64,000 nt of DNA from contig NW_008246070.1 in assembly GCF_000281045.1 (NCBI RefSeq), positions 781,375 through 845,374 of the forward strand, read 5' to 3'. The position numbers and the translations under genes are program-made. Below, piece after piece: positions 1 to 10,861 of the stretch; position 1 is the stretch's first letter; each line of letters starts with the position of its first letter. A model generated the notes under the pieces. The model worked only from the letters and a program-made list of their open reading frames with translations. It made no database searches and was not told where the DNA came from. The stretch comes from Saprolegnia diclina VS20. Its lineage: Eukaryota; Oomycota; Saprolegniomycetes; Saprolegniales; Saprolegniaceae.

Positions 1-964
1 TACGGCCCACGCGTCACACGGCGTGGCACGGAAGACGTTTGCTACGGCTCGGGCATGACGCACGGTGAGATGAAACGTCTAGTGGCAGTGTTTGATGACA
101 TTGACACGACACATTCGTAAGTCTCTCACTCGTGTGGGTTGACGCGGGCGCTGACGGTCTCTAGGGGCGTCATCAACCTCGTACTGCATAGTTCCCACGA
201 CCTCGTCATTCATTTCATCCTAGTTGGAGTTTTACTACCTCCTCGAGTCGCCTCAAAACGAGTATACACGGGGCATCTTGCGCCTCGCGCCACAGCGAAG
301 CGACCCGAAGAAGCTGTCGCTCGATGATTTTGTCGAAATTATGGTCAAGTTTGCTTGCATGGACAAGAAGGGCGTGATTGAATTTTGTTTCGAGACGTTC
401 GACGAGGACGAGTCGGGTACGCATCGCCGTACTGTTATCTTGGGATGACAATTTGCGGACCCGTTAGGCGGGCTTGATAGCAATGAGCTTCGCAACCTCT
501 GCAGCGCGATTCAAGTGCGCAACGATACCTTCTTTAACGGCAACTTTATGCGTGCGATGGAACACTTTGATGAAGACAAGGACGACCAGCTCAACCGGCG
601 CGAGTTTCGACTCCTTAGCATCCAGTTTGGGCTCATTTTCTACCCGATCTTTCGATTCCAAAACAAGGTGCGTGTCAAAACGCTTGGGCGCTGGAAATGG
701 TACCAAATCAAGCGCCGGGGCCAAACCATCGACGCGTGCCGCCACTTCATGCAGACACACGACGGACGTGAGCCGCCCATCACGTGGTTCGATCGCGTCT
801 TTAGCTGCTGGAGCCATGCCCCCCGATTACGCCACATTGCGATCCAGCTCTACAAAGCAGACCAGCATCGACGGCGACTCGAAACCCAGCGAGCAGCGAT
901 ATTATTCAATCTCGGTGTGCTGCCAACAGGCACGATCCAGCCAAGCCCAGTACGTTTCCAGTGA
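1..964 (+). CDS. EF-hand calcium-binding protein, 5' end off the window
   Basis: The reading frame is open from base 1 and reaches a stop at 964 through three short introns (about 117-162, 180-229 and 422-466). Joining them gives three canonical 12-residue EF-hand loops: DTTHSGVINLLE, DEDESGGLDSNE and DEDKDDQLNRRE. Each has acidic residues at positions 1 and 12; the first two have Gly at position 6, while the third has Asp there. A basic Trp/Arg-rich stretch (GRWKWYQIKRRG) follows, then a helical tail of about 90 residues with no domain I recognise. The protein is probably a cytosolic calcium sensor. The C-terminal module might be family specific, but I cannot name it. The true start lies upstream of the window. 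EF-hand assignment is firm; the biological role is unknown. Confidence 0.8.
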
Positions 965-1755
965 AATTGCCGAGTTGATTTATGAGCAATTGATCCCTTG
1001 TTGTTTACGTCGAAAGAGGGGTGGAGGGTAGGACCCCTTACCCTCTTTGGTGGTTACCTCCGTTAAAAATGGCATCCGAAGTTGGAGTATCCCGTGGTCA
1101 AGAGACATCATGCAATGTTCGTTTTGTGTGAAACATAGATTGTCGAGTTAGTGGCTTCATTGTCCCACTTCTTGTTGCTGCTTTCTCATGCAGAGAGCAC
1201 TCAAGACGGAAACCCTTCTCCATGTGCTGGTAGTGCACGTATACGTTGTAGTAACACACAATCGGCTCGAGCATCCGGAAGTCATTCCCCACTCTTGGAT
1301 TGACTTATTGCTTGTTGAGAATTAATTCTGTCTCGTGGCATGAAAAGTTCGTCAACGCTCTAATAGAGGTTTCATTTCTTTCTTGAGCTTTTTGTCGTCA
1401 TCCAGGGGCAAATCTGGAACCATAAAACCGTTGGTTGCGAGTCTTGTTTCGACAAGTCCCTGAACAGGCTTTTTAAAAGTGCTAAAATAGTACTACTAGT
1501 ACAGTGGCAAGACTAGAAATCGCGTTGCTGTCAACTCCAGAGCCGACGCTATGTGCGGCCAACGTATTCATGACAGTAAGCAATCCCAGCATCCTACCAA
1601 GTAGAAAATCGCTCCAGACAATGGAGTTGTGTCGTTGGTGCTGCAGCTGAGTGGCAGGCGGAGTCCGTATACCGTTTTGTTATCCGGATAAAAATATGAA
1701 CCGGCCGCGGCGATAGCATTCAAAATTTCCAGCCGAGAGACCGACCGAGCGCGTG
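965..1755. other. intergenic, no gene seen
   Basis: There is no ORF with plausible composition and no RNA gene that I recognise. The last 150 bases are the likely promoter of the zinc-finger gene that starts at 1756. Confidence 0.6.
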
Positions 1756-2703
1756 ATGAATATCTTGAGCGCTGGCACGCAGCTCGGCGCTGGCCAGTTG
1801 AAGAAGCTTGTCGTGTGCTCTGCATGTGGTGGCAAGCCTGAGCCTAGCAGCCACATGTACGTCGCCCTCGACCTCTGTGCCGTTGAGACGTGCGGTGCGC
1901 CCCAAGTCCGCAATTTCTACTGCACGCAGCACATTCGGTCTCTGGAGCTCCAGCCCTGGAAGCGATACCCAGTGGACTTTTGTTTTCGCTGCAAGCGGGA
2001 CGCGCTCAGCGTGCACGCGGACGGCCAGTCGATGGTGACCTTTGCCGTCACGGAGCCCGACGCCCTTTTGCATCTTCTTGCCAAGCCACCGCCCTCGACC
2101 GAGGTGCGCATGAAGCGACCGTCGGTCTTCAAAATGCTGCCGCTCCGCAAGAGCTTGGTCGTAAAGCGGCCGGTCGGCCGACCGCGCGGCCGACCTCGCC
2201 AAGTGGCGTCGTTCCATCCGTTCGGCCTGAATCCTACGCGCTCGGCGGATGCCTCGGTGCCCATCGACGCTGCCGACGACGACGCGTTCGTAGCTTCGCC
2301 TGACCTCGATTATGAGTTCGGTGAGCCTGATGAGCCCGATGCTGGCGAACCCAACGTGGCGGCTGAGGTGACCCCGGAAGTGGCGGGCGAGATGACCCAG
2401 GAAGGGGCCGTCGCTCCGACCCACCCAACGATCGAGAGCGAGCTCCGTACGAACGACGTGGTGCGACTGTCGGCCAAGCAAGTCGACGCCGCTCAGGATA
2501 TTTCGCCCATCACCAAAGTCATGGCTTCGAAGCGGGTCTGCTCGATGCCCGAGTGCACTCTGGCCGCCAAGTCGCGGGGTCTCTGCATGAAACACTATTA
2601 TTACGAAGCAAAGCATCGTCAGTGCCAGCGGTCTGGTTGCAAGCACATTGCAAAGACGGAAGGTCTGTGCCGCAGTCACTTTAATGGGTACAACGTCGAC
2701 TAA
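1756..2703 (+). CDS. AT-hook and Cys/His zinc-cluster nuclear protein
   Basis: A single open exon of 315 codons from ATG 1756. Cys pairs near residues 20-25 (CSACG), 39-60 (CAVETC...CTQH) and about 79-82 (CFRC) suggest N-terminal zinc sites. Residues about 138-149 carry the AT-hook-like core GRPRGRPRQ, a minor-groove DNA-binding motif. A long acidic Asp/Glu/Pro region follows. The C-terminus has two C-x4-C-x(n)-C-x2-H units (CSMPEC...CMKH and CQRSGC...CRSH), the unit found in the oomycete 'WRKY19-like' repeat proteins. The likely role is a chromatin or transcription-associated factor. The gene at 10286-10861 carries the same type of unit in five copies. DNA binding is inferred from the motifs only. 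Confidence 0.75.
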   Translation: MNILSAGTQLGAGQLKKLVVCSACGGKPEPSSHMYVALDLCAVETCGAPQVRNFYCTQHIRSLELQPWKRYPVDFCFRCKRDALSVHADGQSMVTFAVTEPDALLHLLAKPPPSTEVRMKRPSVFKMLPLRKSLVVKRPVGRPRGRPRQVASFHPFGLNPTRSADASVPIDAADDDAFVASPDLDYEFGEPDEPDAGEPNVAAEVTPEVAGEMTQEGAVAPTHPTIESELRTNDVVRLSAKQVDAAQDISPITKVMASKRVCSMPECTLAAKSRGLCMKHYYYEAKHRQCQRSGCKHIAKTEGLCRSHFNGYNVD

Positions 2704-4630
2704 TATAGTACTATCGATTTCGTCCAGTGGCGATTGTCCAATTTGGCGAAACTGTGTGTTTACCGTGAAAACTCTAAAATTTCGTTGCCATGCTGTTTTT
2801 GCTGACTAGATTTTCAAAAATGGAGAACTCCAATCGCGAGAGGTTTGCTGGCCAACGCTTTCCTCAGCAAGTTTTACATGACAAAAATACGCAACGCCAA
2901 GGATGAAAACGCGTAAAACGTGGCTTCTGGCGGTGTAATCATGGTGTAAAAATTTCGTGGGTCGTTCGGGGCGCTACTATCGACACCACCGGACATGTGT
3001 GCGAGGGTTTGTGACATCAAGAATAGGTTGCGTCTCCTGAAAACTACGAAGGGCCATCAAGCTCACATTTGGAGAGCATGTATGGGTCCATCTCGACTCC
3101 GCCGCAATGTTGATAGCAGCGCGCTCTCAATATTTTGAGACGCCACCTCCGATAGAACCAAATGGACCGGCGGACGTATTCCAACGCGTCCACCGCCATG
3201 GCCGCAACTGGCGATTACATGCATGTATGTAGAAATAGAATGAAAGTAGGCTCGTCAAACGCTTCAAACTTAGAAAGCTCGGAGTTTTACATGCATTCTG
3301 GGTGCGCCGGTATTGCCGGATACGAAATTGGTATCCGGTCGTATTATCCTTTAGCCCGAACCTCGATGGAAAACACCATTCCAATTCTCGGGCATCGCTG
3401 CTTACTGAAAATGTCGCTACAAGTGGCTCGTTGAAGGCTAGCGCCACGCGTATGCGGTGCTGCGATGCGTAGAGCAGCGTGTACGAGCAGTTGTAAGAAC
3501 ACCTAACCCTAGTATACCGTCACCTAACCTCGAGCAAGGGTTGTGACCACTGCCTCGAGGTACTGCGCAAGGCTTGTCAAGGCACATTAAAAGACGAGCT
3601 TCTTCTGCAACAAACATATCAGTGTCCTTGAGCTGCATCTCTCAAACAGTCGAGCTTAGACGCAGCGCAGATCAAACATGCGTCGACCTACTGTAGGATA
3701 TATAGACGGGCACAGTCTGACGGGCATGTACGTCGTCTTGACAAGTCATGTGTGAGGCAACTTATTCCTCATCTGTTGACGTTGCGCGCTGATCTTACCG
3801 CTTTTGCACGCATTTGCAACACATCCGAGGGTGATCATCGCTAACGTCGCGTCTACTGACAACCCATTTCCGATCAGAGGGAACATGAGCCATTCGCCCT
3901 TGGAGGATGGTACATAACGCATCTCATGCAGTCGACTATAGAATGGTTCCACACCCAATATAATACGAGTAGTATGCTCCCATGCTTCGGCCGAATGAAA
4001 TCTTGCTGGCGTGGACTCGAACTTTTACCCAAGGCTTGGGCTCAGTCATTTACATAAACACGGGCTACGAAGTGCATCCCCGGAGCGAGTGCGAGAGTCG
4101 CTGTTGCTCAAGTAGGAGTTCGTTCTACCCACACGGTCTACAGCGAATACGCCTGAAATTGCCCTTTCTATATATCTCAATCCCTCCCTGCTTGGCGGCT
4201 TCGTCCATTGGTCTCCCAACCCGAGTGCCGCCGCGGTTTGCTTGTCCAGGAATTGTGGGAAGGACGCAAAGCGAGCGCGGAAGGTCAAGAACCTCGGCGA
4301 GCAGCCACAGATTAGAACAGCAATTCCATTGGTACACCTCGTACTATCCGCTGCTGAGATCCTTCCGAGACAATTTAATAACTAGGGTTAACCCCGCGTT
4401 TTTCAGGTAGGGTGTAGTCGAGCTTTTTGGTTTATGTGGGGCATAGGGCCAGTGGGCTATCTAGCGATTTTATAGACTCCTATACGGAGGCTACCGTATT
4501 TACGCCACTTTTACGTATATTTGCGCAATTAGCGTACAATTCCACTCGTTCACACGTTAACAAACCGACAAATCAAAAGCGAGCTCGTCGGATGGGAGAG
4601 CCAATCATTTCTGGTTTGTGCTGACCAACA
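2704..4630. other. 1.9 kb intergenic region without a credible gene
   Basis: Only short ORFs are present, with no recognisable domains and no splice-linked continuity. A 10-bp palindrome GGGTTAACCC lies at 4385-4394. The last 100 bases precede the NSUN2-like start codon. It may contain eroded sequence, but I saw no repeat family shared with the rest of the window. Confidence 0.5.
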
Positions 4631-7175
4631 ATGGCGAAGGGCAAGAAGGGTGGCGCGCCGCAAGCGAGCGCCGTCAAGCGCAAGGCGTACTACAGCGATT
4701 CGAGCGACGACGATTCGCACGTCAACTTCAAGCAGGCGGTGCCGCTGGCATCGCTCGAGAACGCGCCGGTGCGCGATTTTACGGGCGAGGCCAAGCCGGC
4801 GCCCAAGCCCAAGAAGAACAAGGCCAACAAGAAGACCAAGTCGGACAAGCCCGTATACATTGCGAACGAGCCTGCGCCGTCCAAGAAGCAGGCGGTGTCC
4901 GGCGAGTCGCTCGAGCAGCGCAAGCTCAAGACGATGCAGCAAAAGGCGATCCGATCTGAGAAGGTCGTGTGGCGCAAGTTTGGCCGTGAAAACACGCTCT
5001 TTGAAGATTACTATGGCGATCTCTTCCAGCTGCCCAAGGACGAGTGGAAGACGCTCAGCCAAGTGCTCGAGAGCCCGCCGTCCGTGTACTTTCGTATCAA
5101 CGGTACCCAAGCCCGCGTTTGGCCGGTCGACCCACGTCATGTGTAGAAACGTTCCCGAGCTTGAGCGAAATCGCCAAGGGCAGTCTCGACTGCGACTTTG
5201 ACGTGACGGGCGCCGTGCTCAAGCTGCCGACGGGTGGCGAGCGCACGCTCTCCCTCGGTGCGGTGGCGTACGACCCTTCGATCTTCAAGGTATGTCGATA
5301 CGCGTCCTGAGTCCATCGACTCATCGGCCTTTTAGGTCAACGTCGACAGCAAACTCTTGCGCAAGACACCGCGGCTCCAAGCGATCAACAACTTTATTCG
5401 CGACCAGACGCTCATCGGGACGGTCCTGCGCCAGGAAGCCATGAACATGCTCCTGCCCCGCTTCCTGGACGTCCAGCCGCACGACAGCGTATTCTTGCAC
5501 TTGTTTTGCTCTAAAAGGTGACGTGAATGTGGCATTAGGTCCTCGACTTGCACGGGTCGGGCGCGAGTCGGGCAGCGCCTTTCGTCGAGCGTATGCTCGA
5601 CACCGAGTCCAAGGCGCCGACGGGTGTGCTCGTCATCAACGAACCGGATGCCGCCAGCGCGACGAAGGCGGCTCGCGTCGTCGCCCATACGGTTGGCAAC
5701 GCGTCCAACGTCCTTGTCACTGCCCACAAGGTTCGCATCGGATTGGTATTTTCATTTATACACGTTTTTCCTAGACGGAAGAGTTTCCGGAAGCTGCCGA
5801 CGTGTTCCTCTTTGACTGTGTGCTCTGCTCCGTGCCGTGCTCGGGCGACGGTTCGATCCGCAAGTACCCTGAAAAGTGGCGCAACTGGACACCGACGTCG
5901 GCGTTTGCCACCCACGCGACCCAGCTCGAGCTCGCGCAGAAAGCGATGCACTCGCTCAAGGTACTCGTTTGGCCGTGCCCTGCGCGATGACGAGTCGCAA
6001 CTCGCTAGGTCGGTGGTCACATGGTCTACTGCACGCGCTCGTTCCACCCGATTGAGAACGAAGCAATTGTTGCGCAGCTCCTCCGCTCCAGCAACGGTGC
6101 CTACGAGGTACGAGCGTACGATGCTGCAAATGAGACTCAAGCGCGACGTAGCTTGTCGACGCGTCGACACGTGTGCCCGAGCTCAAGACGCGCGCCGGCG
6201 TGAGCGCGTGGAAGGTCTGCAATGACGAGATGACGCCATTTGCGTCGTACGAGGCTGCGTCCGAGGCGCACCGCCGCTCGTTGAAGCTCCGGCCGTCGAT
6301 GTTTGCGCCGACCAAGGCCGAAGCCGCGCGCTTCCACCTCGACCGGTGCCGCCGCGTCTTGCCGCACGACAATGACACGCACGGCTTCTTCGTCGCTGTC
6401 GTCCAAAAGACGGCCGAGCACGCGCGCGTCGCTGTCGGGCCCGCGATGCCGTCGGCGCACACGCCTGCGACGGCCAAGAAGGCCAAGGATGTCAAGCGCA
6501 TCGGTCTCTACTCCGCGATTGAGCCCAAGCACTATGAACAGCTCGTGGAGCGGTTTGCGCTGGACCTCTCGGAGGACCAGCTGCTCGAGCACGTCAAGAT
6601 CTCCAAGACGCGTGACGTGCACTATGTGACACCGGCCGTGGCCGAGGTACTCGTCTGCAAGGATCCTGAGACCTAACGTCAAGTTGTAGGTGCTGCGTGC
6701 TTTTACCGGGAAGCTCAACGCCCACAAGGCGGGCACGGCAGCCTTCCAGGTGCACCAAGGCGCGTACTCGCTCCTGGACGAAGGGCTCCACGCAATCTTG
6801 CCGCACCTCCACGAACGCATTTTGGGCGTCGACATGGCGCAATTTTCGTCCTTGGGTATTCGTGTTCGAGATGAAGAATTGTGGGATTCCATTTTGCATG
6901 GTATAGTGTCGACCAAGCAAGCGTGGCTGCAGCACTTGACGCCGCAGGTCCAAGCGCAGCTCGACGACGTCGCCGACGGCAGCATCGTCCTCGCCCTGGA
7001 CGAGTCCGAGCCGATGCAGACGAGCGAGCGCGACATTGCCCTTGTGGCCATGAAGCGGCATTCGTCGATCACGGTCACGGCGGCGTCGAACGTGCTTGGT
7101 CGGATGAAGACGCTCATGCTCGAGCTCAATGTCGAAGAAGAGGAGTACGACTCGATGGACTATGACGATGAATAA
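4631..7175 (+). CDS. NSUN2/Trm4-like RNA cytosine-5 methyltransferase homologue, probably catalytically dead
   Basis: About 730 residues over roughly eight exons (introns near 5103-5146, 5290-5335, 5491-5539, 5731-5774, 5961-6008, 6107-6151 and 6647-6689). Colinear similarity to NSUN2 runs from the RNA-binding N-terminus (WRKFGRENTLFEDYY) through DVQPH, PCSGDGSIRK, GGHMVYCTRS and RCRRVLPH...GFFVAV to the C-terminal PUA-like region. Several hallmark motifs are altered. The SAM loop expected as DMCAAPGSK reads DLHGSGASR. Motif IV reads LCSVPCSG, with Ser for the conserved Asp. Motif VI, normally STCS with the nucleophilic Cys, reads CTRS. The downstream DAxxxR-type motif reads INEPDA. The frame is intact throughout, so this looks like a conserved non-enzymatic paralogue rather than a decayed gene. 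It may act in RNA binding or regulation; that role is inference. Confidence 0.8.
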
Positions 7176-7912
7176 CCAAACCCCTTTAAACTAAATACAC
7201 TGTATCGATCCTAGTTGCAGCGTATGAAACAGGACCAACCGGCTGTTGTCATCCATGCAGGTACACTGTATCCGAGCTCGTTGGGACGGAACTCTCCCAG
7301 CAACGTCCGACTTGACGATGCACGATGGCTCGTCGCGGGCGTCCACCTCTCTTGGCAGCTCCGTAAATCGAGCCCACTGTGCAACCCTCCTGTCGGACTA
7401 CATTGTATATCGTCGACGGCCATTCCTGGTGCTATCCTGCATACTGGCTATCGTAATCGGCGCTCGCAAATCCTGTGACTTTGCAGCCAACTCTGCAGCC
7501 ACATCACTCCTCTCTGCCTCTTTCATACAAACTTCAAGTGCTTTCGGCCGTTCATTGGCAGATATTTAATTTGCGTCGACAATAATAATATAAAGTGGCA
7601 CGAATGAATCGCCACGAACACCACGCGCAATATTAAAAAATACGCGACCCATTTATATAAATACCGCGCGCGCCAACGATAAAAATACGTTGGCGACACG
7701 CATCTTTTTATATTATTTCAACGCGATCACGACACGCATTTTAATGCCGGCTGCATAGAAACCTAGGCTCCGGCTGCAATAAAAATACTCGGTAATCAAG
7801 TCAGTCGGTGTCGAATTTTTTTATCCAACCATCCCAACTGGCCGACCGGCAAACTCACCAATGAACTCAGAGTAGGTTTTGCCGCAGGAGAGCCGACATT
7901 GCCCTTGGCGTC
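7176..7912. other. AT-rich intergenic region with short hairpin
   Basis: This is the most AT-rich stretch in the first 40 kb. About 7570-7830 repeats variants of AAAAATAC and TATAAATACC. No gene is visible. It separates the NSUN2-like 3' end from the TRF4-like start and may serve as promoter. Confidence 0.55.
7671..7695. repeat. perfect 8-bp inverted repeat (hairpin)
   Basis: CGCCAACG and CGTTGGCG flank a 9-nt ATAAAAATA loop. It could be a cruciform or a protein site upstream of the TRF4-like gene. No function is demonstrable from sequence. Confidence 0.6.
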
Positions 7913-9872
7913 ATGCAACGTCGTCGCCTGCACCCGACGACCTCGTCGATGACGGCGAAGAAGAAGTCGACCGTCATCATGCCGCCGAACAAGCCGACCT
8001 CCAAGAAGGGTACATGCGCCGCGCCGCCCTCGCCGCTGACGTGGCGCGTAGACAAAGACCTCAAGAAGGTCAAAAAGACGCCCACCAACACGCTTGGCGC
8101 CTGGGTGCTGCCGACCATTGAGCCGGACCTTCTAAAGCGCAAGAAGGCGGCGCCGACGCCTCCTCCTGTGCTAACCGCGCCCGTGATCAAGCCCACCCCA
8201 GCGCTGACCATCTCGCGCCAAGAGACGGCGCGTGGCCGCAAGCAGCCGAGCTGGAAGGCGGACGCAGAAATCTCCAAGCCCATTTTCCCTGTGGATTTGC
8301 ACGATAGGTACGTCGCTGCCTTGTGCGCAATGGAGGCTGACACATGCAGTAGCCTGCACAAGGAGATTGTCGAGTACGCCCGGTACACCAAGGCCATTGT
8401 GGCCGAGATGGCCATCCACATTGAAAAGACGATCGAGATGGTGCGAAACTGCGTGCGCAAGCTCTGGCCCGACGCCAGCGTCGACACGTACGGCTCGTAT
8501 TCGACGGGCATTTGGCTGCCCACCAGCGACATTGACCTCGTTATTCTCGTACGTCCTGTCTCTGCCATATCGACACACTCGACTTGCTTTGGCTCTAGGG
8601 TGTTGGTGACCCGGCCGACTCGCCTGTTGTGCATTTGAAGCGCCTTGCCGCGCAACTCGGCAGTGAAAAGTGGGTCGAGTCGATCGTGATGGTCGACACG
8701 GCCAAGATTCCGCTGCTCAAGCTCGTGAGCCTCGACTCGTCCGTGCCGATCGACATTACGTTCGAGTCGTCCAACACGCACAGCGGTCTTTTGGCACGGT
8801 ACCCTCGGTTCTGAGCCAGTGCCAAATGCTCAGACCACTGTAGCGATCTCGTCAAGAGCCTTGTGGATGAACTGCCGGAGCTCTACCCGTTGGCCATCGT
8901 CTTCAAGCAGCTTTTGCGGGAGCGCGGACTGAACGACTGCTACAGCGGCGGCGTCAGCTCGTACTCGATCGTGCTCATGATTGTGCACTTTTCGCAGCTT
9001 TGGCGGTATGTCGCTTGCCCTCGACAAAAACTGTTTCAACATTGTCTTGCAATAGAGCTGGTCCCACGGCGTTCAAAGCCGCGATGATTTATGCGTCCGG
9101 GTCGTTGCCGTCGGAAGCCATCACGATTGAAGACACTGTCAATGACAAGGTCGAGGCGCCGGCGCCCGTGTCGCCTGCCAAGTCCTCGACGACGGCGCCG
9201 TCCCCAAAAAAGGCGCCGGCCAAGCCTGTCGAGGCGCTGTCGACTGTGAAATCGTACGCGTCGGTCGTCGAAACCGAGCCGTTTACGACACTGTCTTACG
9301 CTGCCGTGGCCGTGGGCAGCTCGAGCGCCAAGGCGACTCGCCATCCCGCGATGGCCCCGACGAGCTACGCCTCGATTGCGATGAAGGAAGCGAGCAAGGA
9401 CGACCACCTCGAGGCAGTGAGTGTGGCGAGCAGCCAGGCCGACACGGAAGATACGTCGGCCGACGAGCGCGAAGACCCGGACCAGTCGCACTGGCCCGTG
9501 TGTCTTGGCGCCCACGCGCTGCGCATGCTAGAGTTTTTCGGCTGCATTTTCAACTACCAGAAGAGCGGCATGAGCGTGCGCAACGGCGGGTTCATCTTTC
9601 GTCTCCACGACGAAGGGCCGTCGCCGTTTGTGAAGGCGCACATGGTGATTGAAGACCCGATCCACCCCGAGCGCAACGTGAGCGCCGCCAGTTTTGCCTT
9701 TCAGAAGGTGGTCGCGCTCTTTGAAGACTCGTATTTTGCGCTGCAGTACTTTCGCCCGACGCGATTCAGCCCGTCGCCGCTGAGCTGCCTCTTGAGCGGC
9801 GCGGGGCACCGCGGCGTCCATCGACGGCTCATGTACCCGGATGACAAGCATCAAGCCACGCACACGGCGTGA
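7913..9872 (+). CDS. TRF4/PAPD5-like non-canonical poly(A) polymerase (terminal nucleotidyltransferase)
   Basis: About 585 residues in five exons, with introns near 8309-8350, 8550-8599, 8800-8850 and 9007-9055. The Pol-beta-type nucleotidyltransferase core is clear: GSYSTG followed by LPTSDIDLVI supplies the first two metal-binding Asp residues, and VPIDITFES supplies the third. The central domain follows (FKQLLRERGLN, SSYSIVLMIVHF). The PAP-associated domain resumes with LGAHALRMLEFFG and FNYQKSG and ends with IEDPIHPERNVS. In TRF4-type enzymes this family adds short A tails to RNAs marked for nuclear decay. Unusually, about 150 low-complexity Ala/Ser/Pro/Glu residues (nt 9090-9495) separate SYSIVLMIV from LGAHALR, which are normally close together. 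The N-terminal 110 residues are basic and Pro-rich. The catalytic residues appear intact. Confidence 0.85.
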
Positions 9873-10285
9873 GACGACGATATAGTAGGGGATTATAACC
9901 CGTAGAAAAGCAAGCTAGAGAAACTGTAATGTAATTAACAAGGTAACTTTGAAATCCATAAGTCCTCTTTCAAGCCTCCTTCTCTTTCAAAGTAGCTTTG
10001 AAATACATAAGTCCTCTTCTCTTGAACAAAGGCAGCATTTTCCAGAACTGAGTGGTAACCAGACCGCCGAGAATACGAGAGCTGGTTGGTGCTGGGCATG
10101 AGCTCACTCTCTTCTCGAAGTCGAGTATTGACGAGTCAGTCCGCTGGCCCTTTTCACGCAAAAGCGATTCGGAAGAAATGTGTTCCATTCTCAATTCTCA
10201 ATTCTCAATTCCGCTTTCCTGTGCGATAGTGTACGCGCGTGGACGGTCGTCCGTGGCCTCGTCAATTGCCAATTGACGACGCAGC
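9873..10285. other. intergenic spacer with direct repeats
   Basis: Contains a pair of about 29-bp direct repeats and a TCTCAAT tract in three copies near 10189-10212. It is the presumed promoter of the zinc gene at 10286. No gene seen. Confidence 0.55.
9941..10018 (+). repeat. two-copy direct repeat of about 29 bp
   Basis: Copies at about 9941-9969 and 9990-10018 share the core CATAAGTCCTCTT preceded by CTTTGAAAT, with a few mismatches. The pair lies in the 3' flank of the TRF4-like gene. It may be a local duplication of a regulatory or 3'-UTR element. Confidence 0.6.
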
Positions 10286-10861
10286 ATGACAACCATATCG
10301 GCTATCGATTGGCTCTTTAGCGACACCGCGCCGCTCAAGGTCGAGCTCGAGGCCTCGCTCGTCGACGCCGACTACATTCACCCGCAAGACTGGGACGAAG
10401 TTGAACGGCTCCTCAGCGTTGCCGTGCTACCGCCGACCGCGACAACCACTTCTCCAGCAGCAACGAGCCCCACCCGCCGCAGCTTTAAGGGCCCGAAAAA
10501 GTGCTCGGTCGAGACGTGCGTGAACCGCGTGCGGTCCCGAGGCTTGTGCAAGATGCATGGCGGTGGCAAGCGCTGCCTCGCGGTTGGCTGTACGACCTGC
10601 AGCGTCGGTGGCTTCTTCTGCATCAAGCACGGTGGTGGCAAAAAATGCACGTTTCCCCACTGCAGCAACGTGGTGCAGTCGCGGGGCATGTGCAAAGCGC
10701 ATGGTGGCGGCGCGCGCTGCACGCTTCCAGGCTGCAACAAGAGCAGCCAAGGCAAAGGGCTCTGTACGACGCACGGCGGCGGCAAGCGCTGCAGCGTCGA
10801 AGGCTGCACCAAGGGCGCCCAGGCCAAAGGACGCTGCTACTCGCACAGCGGCGACGAGTAG
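10286..10861 (+). CDS. five-repeat Cys/His (WRKY19-like) zinc protein
   Basis: A single-exon protein of 191 residues. The first 65 residues are unstructured and acidic. From residue 71 to the end the protein is five tandem units of about 24 residues with the pattern K/R-C-x4-C-x(n)-G-x-C-x2-H-G-G-G, for example GLCKMHGGGKRC. The last unit ends CYSHSGDE. The regular spacing of Cys, Cys, Cys, His suggests one zinc ion per unit. Such repeats are abundant in oomycete genomes, where homology searches usually label them WRKY transcription factor 19-like. The actual ligand, DNA, RNA or protein, is not established by sequence. The 3' end is about 1.4 kb from the next gene. Confidence 0.8.
   Translation: MTTISAIDWLFSDTAPLKVELEASLVDADYIHPQDWDEVERLLSVAVLPPTATTTSPAATSPTRRSFKGPKKCSVETCVNRVRSRGLCKMHGGGKRCLAVGCTTCSVGGFFCIKHGGGKKCTFPHCSNVVQSRGMCKAHGGGARCTLPGCNKSSQGKGLCTTHGGGKRCSVEGCTKGAQAKGRCYSHSGDE

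Noticed and set aside
1720-2679. 319-codon minus-strand ORF opposite the AT-hook gene
   Set aside because: Antisense shadow. The plus strand has ordered zinc and AT-hook motifs; the minus strand has none.
3495-3530. CCTAACCCTAG and nearby CCTAACC resembling telomeric repeats
   Set aside because: Only isolated copies rather than a tandem array, and genes continue on both sides.
4010-4040. GACTCGAAC resembling a tRNA B-box on the minus strand (also near 11050)
   Set aside because: No A-box, anticodon arm or acceptor stem can be folded around either site.
3127-4410. Several 60-140-codon ORFs on both strands in the 2.7-4.6 kb spacer
   Set aside because: Overlapping, mutually inconsistent and without motifs; expected by chance in a spacer of this size.
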